Made by a program: the position numbers and the translations under genes | Notes under the pieces: generated by a model | Told to the model about the DNA's origin: nothing | The model's database searches: none | What the model saw: only the letters and a program-made list of their open reading frames with translations | NCBI GenBank assembly: GCA_945870115.1 | Contig: CAMBRH010000111.1 | Location: 1-10,367 of the forward strand | Direction of reading: 5' to 3' | DNA: 10,367 bases | Origin: Chitinophaga pinensis | GTDB lineage: Bacteria; Bacteroidota; Bacteroidia; Flavobacteriales_D; Crocinitomicaceae | In this document: one piece after another, positions 5,336-10,367 of the stretch | Layout: each line of letters opens with the position of its first letter | Numbering within the stretch: position 1 is the stretch's first letter

Positions 5336-7675
5336 ATGAAAAAAATATTACTTATTTTAACGTTTATTGTTTTAGTTTTTCAAATAAATTCTCAATGTTT
5401 AGTTGGAGAAAAACAAGTAATAATTCAAATTACGCCAGATAATTATCCCGCAGAAATTTCTTGGACATTAAATGCAGATGCTTTACAAGTTGCATCTGGA
5501 GATTTTAATGGAGACACTATTTGTGTTCCATCTAGTGCATGCATTCAATTCACAATTAACGATCAATTTGGAGATGGCATTTGTTGTAACTTTGGTAATG
5601 GTTCATATACAGTTTTAGTTGACGGAAATATTATCGGTACAGGTGGATCATTTGCAAGTTCCGAGTCTGTAACTGAAGGTTGTGCTCCAGGTACTTTTTG
5701 TTCCAGTGCAATTCCTATTATTGAAGGAATCTATACTGCACCTAATCAAAATTATTGGTATTCTTTTACTCCAAGTGTAAGTGGAATGTATGAAATTACA
5801 ACTTGTTCTTTAAATACTTGCGATACAAAAATTTGGGTTTATGATTATTGCAATGCAATGATTAATGAGGTTTCAAATATAGGAACTTTATTTTATGATG
5901 ACAATGAGGGAGGCTGTGGATTACAAGCAGTTGTAACTGCTTATTTAGCTGCTGGAGAAGAATATAAAATTAGAATTGGTTTTAACGAATTTGCAACTTG
6001 CGCAAGTAATTCAATTGATTTTACATTGAATTATACGGGGCCAGTAGTAGGGTGTATGGATCCAACAGCATGTAATTATAATCCACTTGCTTCAGTTTCA
6101 GATGGATCTTGTGAGTATTTCCCAAGTCCGAATTGTACAGGAGGACCAGATTTACTAATTGTTGAATCAGAAGTTGTAAATAGTTTACAAATAAGACAAC
6201 AAGAGGCAACTCAATGTATGGTTGAAGAAGGTTGCATGAATGGAAATGGTACAAGAACAGTTTTAGCTTTTGATACACACATTAAGAACATTGGAGATAT
6301 GGATTACTACATTGGAAATCCAACATCAAATCCAAGTCAATTTACCTTTCAAAATTGTCATGGCCATCCGCATTATGAAGGTTACGCTGATTACATTTTA
6401 TATACTCCTGACGGACAAACAATTCCAATTGGTCACAAAAACGGATTTTGCGTTTTAGACTTAGAATGTGGAGATGGTGGAATAGCAACTTATGGTTGTG
6501 GAAATATGGGAATTTCAAAACAATGTGGAGATATTTACAACAATGGTCTGGATTGTCAATGGATTGATATTACAGATGTTGACACTGGAGAATATATTTT
6601 GGCAGTTAAAGTGAATTGGGATCAATCACCAGATGCTTTAGGTAGAAATGAAACAAATTATGAAAATAACTGGGCACAAACTTGCATCAGAATCACGGAA
6701 TTAAATGGAGTAAAAGGGTATAATTTAATAGCTAATTGCCAACCTTATGTTGACTGTGCTGGCGTTCAGTTTGGAAATTCTGTAATCGACTGCAATGGAA
6801 CTTGCGGCGGTTCTGCTATTCAAGGCGATGTTGATAATAGCGGTTCTGTTCAAATAGCCGATGCTAATACCTATAATAATGGTATTATAAACAATAATTT
6901 ATCACCAACAAATTGCAACGATTTAAGTGATGATGGCATTTTAAGTGTTTGGGATGCTGCCTTAGCTCAAAAATGTGCAAATGGTGGAAGCGGAAATGTG
7001 TGTGAATTTCCAAATACGGTTCAAAGTTTAAATGATTATGTTGAAATTGGGTATACAGAAATAAACACTACTGAACAATATTTAGATGTGTTTATTAAAA
7101 ACCCTATAAATACTGTCTTAGGATATGAATTAAATTTTTCAGGGATAACAATTGCTGATGTTGAAAATTTAGTTGATCCAGCCAATTTCCCTATCACACC
7201 TCAATTTGCTGTTAATGGTACAAAAGTTATTGGTTTTTCTTATCAAGATAGCGTGATTCCAAAACATTTTAATAATTCACCACTAGTAAGAGTTTATTAT
7301 AACACAATTACATCTTCAGTAAATGGAATTTGTGTTGATGTAGTCCATGTGCTAAACAATTTAAGTCATCCAGTATTGGTAAATCTTCAAGAGGAATGCG
7401 TAAGTTTTGCTAGCATAGACGAGGCTGGTATTCCTGTTTTTACCTTGAAACCAAATCCTGCAAGTGATAAAGTTTCCATTGAAATAGGTTCTCAAATACA
7501 AGAAAAATTAACTGTTTCTATAACAGATGCTTTAGGGAGAATTATTTCTAAAAAAGTATTAAATGTAAATGAAACCAAAATTGATTTTGATATATCTAAT
7601 TTTTCAAGTGGTTTTTATCAAGTGGTAATTTCAAATGAAAAAATTCATACTACAAAACAATTGGTAATTAAGTAG
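5336..7675 (+). CDS. Secreted multidomain lysyl oxidase with T9SS sorting domain
   Basis: The 779-residue protein opens with a signal peptide (1 to about 19, ending INSQ). Next come a glycine/cysteine-rich beta domain (21-116, with INDQFGDGICC), a PPC-like domain (117-235) and the Cys motif GCMDPTACNYNP (239-250). A lysyl oxidase domain spans about 270-452. It has the copper-binding CHGHPHYEGYADY (341-353; H342, H344, H346), K368 in GHKNGFC and Y401 in CGDIYNNGLDCQWIDITDV. By alignment from memory these equal human LOX K320 and Y355, the precursors of the lysine tyrosylquinone cofactor. LOX enzymes oxidise primary amines such as peptidyl lysine to aldehydes. A DCNGTCGG segment, two EF-hand/dockerin-like loops (D498-D509 and D529-D540) and a beta-rich, possibly cohesin-like region (about 565-690) follow. 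The last 80 residues (FTLKPNPASDKVSIE to QLVIK) form a type A T9SS sorting domain, predicting export and surface attachment or release. Its substrate is unknown. Confidence 0.9.
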   Translation: MKKILLILTFIVLVFQINSQCLVGEKQVIIQITPDNYPAEISWTLNADALQVASGDFNGDTICVPSSACIQFTINDQFGDGICCNFGNGSYTVLVDGNIIGTGGSFASSESVTEGCAPGTFCSSAIPIIEGIYTAPNQNYWYSFTPSVSGMYEITTCSLNTCDTKIWVYDYCNAMINEVSNIGTLFYDDNEGGCGLQAVVTAYLAAGEEYKIRIGFNEFATCASNSIDFTLNYTGPVVGCMDPTACNYNPLASVSDGSCEYFPSPNCTGGPDLLIVESEVVNSLQIRQQEATQCMVEEGCMNGNGTRTVLAFDTHIKNIGDMDYYIGNPTSNPSQFTFQNCHGHPHYEGYADYILYTPDGQTIPIGHKNGFCVLDLECGDGGIATYGCGNMGISKQCGDIYNNGLDCQWIDITDVDTGEYILAVKVNWDQSPDALGRNETNYENNWAQTCIRITELNGVKGYNLIANCQPYVDCAGVQFGNSVIDCNGTCGGSAIQGDVDNSGSVQIADANTYNNGIINNNLSPTNCNDLSDDGILSVWDAALAQKCANGGSGNVCEFPNTVQSLNDYVEIGYTEINTTEQYLDVFIKNPINTVLGYELNFSGITIADVENLVDPANFPITPQFAVNGTKVIGFSYQDSVIPKHFNNSPLVRVYYNTITSSVNGICVDVVHVLNNLSHPVLVNLQEECVSFASIDEAGIPVFTLKPNPASDKVSIEIGSQIQEKLTVSITDALGRIISKKVLNVNETKIDFDISNFSSGFYQVVISNEKIHTTKQLVIK

Positions 7676-7902
7676 TGTTAAATACGGACGAAAGTAGGAA
7701 AGAATTAATTGATTTGGCAAATATGCGAATGCCTTATGGTAAATATCAAGGTAAATTATTGATTCATATTCCAGAAAATTATTTTATTTGGTACAAATCT
7801 AAAGGTTTTCCTGCTGGTAAATTAGGCAAACAATTAGAACAAATGATGGAAATAAAGACAAATGGGCTAGAGGATTTGATATATCCCTTGCTAAGAAAGT
7901 AA
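7675..7902 (+). CDS. DUF3820 family small protein
   Basis: The 75-residue product matches DUF3820, small cytoplasmic proteins of unknown function sometimes labelled 'putative quorum-sensing-regulated virulence factor'. The core MPYGKYQGKLLIHIPENYFIWYKSKGFPAGKLG (19-51) and KTNGLEDLI (61-69) are family hallmarks. The start is a GTG whose first base is the last base of the lysyl oxidase stop (TAGTG). It is preferred over the ATGs at codons 17 and 19 because relatives also have a KELIDLANMRMP-like lead before the core. The overlap implies translational coupling to the secreted protein, odd partners functionally. The final 38 or so codons plus trailing DNA are the first unit of a tandem repeat whose next two copies are decayed. 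No signal peptide or membrane segment is present. Confidence 0.88.
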   Translation: MLNTDESRKELIDLANMRMPYGKYQGKLLIHIPENYFIWYKSKGFPAGKLGKQLEQMMEIKTNGLEDLIYPLLRK

Positions 7903-7920
7903 TTATTAATTTATTTTTTG

Positions 7921-8062
7921 TTTTTTACTCTGAACCAAACTAAATATTTTCTCGCTTGTGAATTAGGCAAATAATTAGAACAAATATTAAAAATTAATAT
8001 GAATGGGTTAGAGGATTTGATTTAACCCTTGCTTATAAAGTTAATTATTAATTTTAGATTTT
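7921..8062 (+). pseudogene. Decayed second copy of the DUF3820 C-terminal part
   Basis: Read in the frame matching the intact gene, the core gives ELGK-stop-LEQ, then NGLEDLI, then a stop, against KLGKQLEQ and NGLEDLIYPLL in the gene. The Gln codon CAA has become TAA, and TAT has become TAA at the next stop. A one-base deletion lies upstream near 7940. The copy lacks any start codon or N-terminal half, so it never was a complete gene in its present form. The best preserved part is 8003-8030, including GAATGGGTTAGAGGATTTGA. Confidence 0.7.
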
Positions 8063-8204
8063 TATTTTATTTTGTACTAATCTTATAGTTTTCAAGCTTG
8101 TAACTTAGATAAACAATTAGAACAAAATGTTAGTAATAAGAACGAATGGCCTAGAAGTTTTCATTTATTCCTTGCGGTGAAATTATTTAATATTTTAAGA
8201 TTTC
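8063..8204 (+). pseudogene. More decayed third copy of the DUF3820 C-terminal part
   Basis: The copy begins with ATTTTATTTTGTACTAATCT (8064-8083), like ATTTTATTTGGTACAAATCT at 7781-7800 in the intact gene. It keeps AAACAATTAGAACAAA (8111-8126) identical to the gene, then diverges with an extra base and scattered substitutions; the NGLED segment becomes GAATGGCCTAGAAG. It has no usable frame. Copies 2 and 3 share GCTTGT where the gene has GCTGGT, suggesting that both come from one earlier duplicate. Confidence 0.6.
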
Positions 8205-8207
8205 CTT

Positions 8208-8234
8208 TTTTGGTTTTGAAACCAAAATTTATCT
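8208..8234 (+). terminator. Candidate rho-independent terminator after the DUF3820 region
   Basis: TTTTGGTTT (8208-8216) and AAACCAAAA (8219-8227) form a perfect 9-bp inverted repeat with a two-base centre, so the real loop would be about four bases. TTTATCTTTTATA follows. It is well placed to stop plus-strand transcription before the converging kinase gene. The stem has only two G-C pairs, so strength is uncertain. Confidence 0.35.
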
Positions 8235-8269
8235 TTTATAATCATATTAATTAATGAAATCGAAGACCT

Positions 8270-8295
8270 AAAAAAGTGATAGCTTTTTCGCTATT
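8270..8295 (-). terminator. Candidate terminator for the sensor kinase gene
   Basis: On the minus strand ATAGC and GCTAT (8290-8294 and 8279-8283) pair around a six-base loop GAAAAA, followed by CAC and a run of six T (8270-8275). It lies about 50 bases beyond the stop of the kinase gene and matches the layout of a short rho-independent terminator. The stem is short but the T run is good. Confidence 0.5.
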
Positions 8296-8342
8296 TAACA
8301 TAATATTAATTATGAGACAAAATATATGTAAAAGAAAATTAT

Positions 8343-9899
8343 CTAAAAATCCTTGAATTTAAAAATATACTCAGTTTTAGAACCCACAGTCATATTAAAT
8401 GTGCCATCAAGTTGCTCTGTAAAAATTTCAATCAAATATGTTCCGAAATTTCGTGAATAAGAATTGTTGAACCAAATACCATCATCGGAATAAATTAATT
8501 TTAAAGAATTGTTTTCTATTTTTAAATCGATAAAAATATTTCCAGAAAAATTAATTTGATTTTTTGAATCAATAAAAGCATATTTTAAACTATTTGAAAT
8601 TAATTCATTTAAAATTAAAGCCAGCGGAATTATTGGTTTAATTCCCAATTCAACATTATTCGTATTTACATAAATATTTAATTTATAATCTTTTACGAAA
8701 ACCAATTTTAATTCTTCACCAAGATCTTGAATGTATTTTTCCAAATCAATTTGTGCTAAATTTGGATTTTTATAAATATGTTCGTGAACCAAAGAAATAG
8801 AATTTACACGTTCCACAGCTTCTGAAAGCGCCGCTTTAACATCTTCATTTGTATGTGTATTAGCCTGCAAACGCAATAAACTTATGATTATTTGTAAATT
8901 ATTTTTGACTCGGTGATGAATCTCTTGTAAAAGTATTGTTTTGTCCTTATTTTGCTTATTTACCTTTTCCAATGTGTGTGAAAGTTCATTTTCAATCTTT
9001 TTTCTTAAATTAATTTGCTTTCTTAAAGATTTGTTCCAAATAAAGAAAATTATAAAAACAATAAGGACAATAATTAAAGAAAAAATAATGTATTTCCAGA
9101 ATTTTGAATTATCACTTTTATTCTTATAATTTACTGAAATCCACTTAGAATTTATTTTATTTCTTTCACTTTCAGAAATTGTTTTTAAAGCCTTATTCAT
9201 AATGTTTCTTAGCAAAACCTGACTTTTAGGAAATGCAAATGCTACTCCATCCTCTGGATAAAAAGTTTGTGAACTGATGGTTAAATTATTGAAACCTTTT
9301 TCATTGATAAAATAACTAATAGTTCCCATGCTTTCGATAGTTGCAACGGAAATACCTGTCGAAACATCTTGTAAACATTCTGCAATATTATTTCGTTCAA
9401 TGATTTTAATGTTAGGAAAATCTATTTTGATTTTTTCTTCCTGCATGTAATTTTTCGGTAATGAAATGGTTTTGTAATCTAAATCAGAAAAATCACTTAT
9501 TTTTTCATTATCATTTCTTTGAGCGATTACAACAGGAAGTTTAAGGTATTTATCCGTAAAAATTAAAAATTCTGATCTTTCTTCGCTAACTCCCGCAGCC
9601 GTAACCATTGTAAGATTATTATTCTTTAAATCCTTGTATGATTTTTCCCAATTCATATTTTTTAATGGGACGAATTTAACTCCAACTTTTTTAGATATCA
9701 AATTCAAAAAATCACCACAAATTCCTGAATATTTTCCATTTGAGTAAAATTCATAAGGTGACCAACTTGGATCATAGCCAAAGTAAACTATTCGATTGTT
9801 TTCAATCCAAGTTTTTTCTTCTTCAGTGAATTTTATTTCTTGAGAATAAATTTTCAATGAAAAAAAAAGAAAAAATAATATGTAAATTAATTTACTCAT
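8343..9899 (-). CDS. Membrane sensor histidine kinase with periplasmic solute-binding (SBP_bac_3) domain
   Basis: The 518-residue protein starts with a signal peptide (1 to about 19, KIYSQ). Residues 24-255 form a family 3 solute-binding domain with the typical FTEEEKTWIENN (24-35), DPSWSPYEF (43-51), GKYSGICGDFLNLI (55-68) and TAAGVSEERSEFLIFTDKYL (100-119). One membrane helix spans about 268-288, a linker coil 290-320, then a HisKA_2 dimerisation/phosphorylation domain with LLQEIHHRVKNNLQ (323-336; probable phospho-acceptor H329). The ATPase domain has the N box NELISNSLKYAF (431-442) and a G1 box SDDGIWF (471-477). Its lid NFGTYLIEIFTEQLDG (484-499) is poorer in glycine than usual. A small periplasmic ligand presumably controls phosphorylation; no response regulator is in the window. 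The gene lies 46 bp downstream of an aminotransferase gene in the same direction and converges on the DUF3820 gene. The ligand cannot be predicted. Confidence 0.9.
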   Translation of the reverse strand: MSKLIYILFFLFFSLKIYSQEIKFTEEEKTWIENNRIVYFGYDPSWSPYEFYSNGKYSGICGDFLNLISKKVGVKFVPLKNMNWEKSYKDLKNNNLTMVTAAGVSEERSEFLIFTDKYLKLPVVIAQRNDNEKISDFSDLDYKTISLPKNYMQEEKIKIDFPNIKIIERNNIAECLQDVSTGISVATIESMGTISYFINEKGFNNLTISSQTFYPEDGVAFAFPKSQVLLRNIMNKALKTISESERNKINSKWISVNYKNKSDNSKFWKYIIFSLIIVLIVFIIFFIWNKSLRKQINLRKKIENELSHTLEKVNKQNKDKTILLQEIHHRVKNNLQIIISLLRLQANTHTNEDVKAALSEAVERVNSISLVHEHIYKNPNLAQIDLEKYIQDLGEELKLVFVKDYKLNIYVNTNNVELGIKPIIPLALILNELISNSLKYAFIDSKNQINFSGNIFIDLKIENNSLKLIYSDDGIWFNNSYSRNFGTYLIEIFTEQLDGTFNMTVGSKTEYIFKFKDF

Positions 9900-9900
9900 C

Positions 9901-9908
9901 CAAACATA
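9901..9908 (-). promoter_or_regulatory. TAnnTTTG match abutting the kinase start codon
   Basis: The minus strand reads TATGTTTG and ends two bases before the ATG at 9899. If it is a real -7 box, transcription would start at or just inside the start codon, giving a leaderless mRNA. No -33 box is evident at the expected distance, so chance in AT-rich DNA is about as likely. Confidence 0.2.
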
Positions 9909-9917
9909 ACAATTCTT

Positions 9918-9944
9918 AATTCTTCATTTTAAATTCTTCATTTT
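9918..9944. repeat. 13-bp direct repeat between the aminotransferase and kinase genes
   Basis: AATTCTTCATTTT occurs perfectly twice, at 9918-9930 and 9932-9944, with a further partial AATTCTT at 9911-9917. This is a short period-14 repeat filling most of the 46-bp gap. Its role is unknown; it may simply reflect slippage in AT-rich DNA. Confidence 0.6.
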
Positions 9945-9945
9945 T

Positions 9946-10367
9946 TTATGTGTTTTCCCAATAATCATTCAAATAAGATTGAATTTTACGAGCTACAGTA
10001 TTGAAATATCTTTTCGTTCGGTACCCTCCTACCCATTGAATTCCACGAATTGCATTGGTGAAAAATATTTCATCTGCTGCTAATAAATTTTGAGGTAAAA
10101 TATTGCATTCATAAACTTTTATGTTATGTTGCAAAGCGATATTAATCACTTGCATTCTCATTGTTCCAGCCAAACAACCTTCATCCAAACCTGGCGTGTA
10201 TAAAACTCCATTGCTGACAACAAAAAGATTAGAATTTGTTGATTCCAAAATCCCTCCTTTATCATTGGTAATTAATAAATCATCTAAGTTTTTTTCTTTT
10301 GCTGTAATTGCGGCCATCACGTAGACTAATCCGTTCTTTGTTTTATAGTTTGATAAAAAATTCTTTT
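9946..10367 (-). CDS. Class IV PLP-dependent aminotransferase, C-terminal part (partial)
   Basis: The open frame runs past the window edge: reading from 10365 it continues KNFLSNYKTKNGLVYVMAA without a stop, so the GTG at 10320 is not a true start. About 139 residues are visible. ILESTNSNLFVVSNGVLYTP is the PLP-binding signature region of fold type IV enzymes, in which ESTNSN contacts the cofactor phosphate. EGCLAGTMR (near the middle) and ADEIFFTNAIRGIQWV are further family motifs. The family includes branched-chain aminotransferases, D-amino acid aminotransferase and aminodeoxychorismate lyase (PabC); the visible part cannot decide between them, and the catalytic lysine lies outside the window. 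It is upstream of the kinase gene in the same direction with no obvious terminator between them, so they may be cotranscribed. Confidence 0.92.
   Translation of the reverse strand, partial: KNFLSNYKTKNGLVYVMAAITAKEKNLDDLLITNDKGGILESTNSNLFVVSNGVLYTPGLDEGCLAGTMRMQVINIALQHNIKVYECNILPQNLLAADEIFFTNAIRGIQWVGGYRTKRYFNTVARKIQSYLNDYWENT

Larger units (their letters stand above)
7779..8204 (+). repeat. Three tandem copies of the DUF3820 3' end, period about 141-142 bp
   Basis: The 3' part of the DUF3820 gene and its trailing AT-rich DNA occur three times in direct orientation. Matching anchors are the GTAAATTAG at 7817, GTGAATTAG at 7958 and GTAACTTAG at 8100, spaced 141 and 142 bp. Unit 1 (about 7779-7920) is coding; units 2 and 3 are degenerate. 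By eye, 69 of 84 bases agree between 7817-7900 and 7958-8041. AATTAGAACAAA is kept in all three. Unit borders are approximate because they fall in AT-rich DNA. Confidence 0.8.

Noticed and set aside
6021..6278. Minus-strand open frame of 85 codons inside the oxidase gene
   Set aside because: It is antisense to a well-supported domain and has low-complexity Leu/Tyr/Gln content typical of shadow frames in AT-rich genes.
7903..8342. CRISPR-like array or small RNA gene in the 440-bp gap
   Set aside because: The repeats are long, only three, adjacent without spacers, and clearly derived from the end of the DUF3820 gene.
8941..9129. Plus-strand open frame opposite the sensor kinase
   Set aside because: It mirrors the kinase's coiled linker and membrane helix; its composition follows from the coding strand.
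10315..10320. GTG/ATG as the start of the aminotransferase gene
   Set aside because: The frame stays open to the window edge and the upstream residues (NYKTKNGLVYVMAA) match the family, so the gene is partial rather than short.
10121..10324. Plus-strand open frame of 67 codons
   Set aside because: It lies wholly opposite the aminotransferase gene, whose frame has clear family motifs; the plus-strand product resembles nothing known.

Overview
The window is AT-rich DNA from a member of the Bacteroidota, most likely order Flavobacteriales and possibly a relative of Crocinitomicaceae/Fluviicola. The evidence is the mutY-ssb-gldE-gldD gene order, two gliding-motility genes, promoter boxes of the TAnnTTTG type, almost no Shine-Dalgarno sequences, and a secreted protein with a type IX secretion (T9SS) C-terminal tail and a 'GCMDPTACNYNP' cysteine motif typical of that group. 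The family placement is inference.

Left part (1-3608): the first codons of an HU-type DNA-binding protein lie on the minus strand. They diverge from a plus-strand run of mutY (A/G mismatch glycosylase), ssb (single-strand binding protein), gldE (CNNM/CorC-like membrane protein) and gldD (gliding lipoprotein). HU and mutY share a compact divergent promoter region built on a perfect 9-bp inverted repeat. ssb has its own promoter-like sequence, and gldE/gldD overlap by 14 bp.

Middle (3609-5239): yaaA (peroxide-stress protein) and rdgB (house-cleaning ITP/XTP pyrophosphatase) are separated by 147 bp. That gap holds a possible 48-codon small gene ending in an ATGA overlap with rdgB. The same stretch contains two hairpins and a long anti-Shine-Dalgarno complement, which is unusual for this phylum.

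Right-middle (5240-8342): a 779-residue secreted multidomain protein carries a complete lysyl oxidase domain with the copper-binding histidines and both precursors of the lysine tyrosylquinone cofactor. It also has an EF-hand/dockerin-like pair and a T9SS sorting domain. Its stop overlaps the GTG start of a small DUF3820 protein. The 440 bp after that gene are largely two decayed tandem copies of the gene's 3' end, with a period of about 141-142 bp, followed by terminator-like hairpins between converging genes.

Right end (8343-10367): on the minus strand lie a membrane sensor kinase (periplasmic solute-binding domain, one membrane helix, HisKA_2 kinase) and, upstream of it, the C-terminal part of a class IV aminotransferase that runs off the window.

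The gliding genes and the T9SS substrate fit together biologically, since GldD belongs to the machinery associated with T9SS export. Most of the window is ordinary core genome. The unusual parts are the bacterial lysyl oxidase, the decayed tandem repeat, and the structured leader before rdgB.
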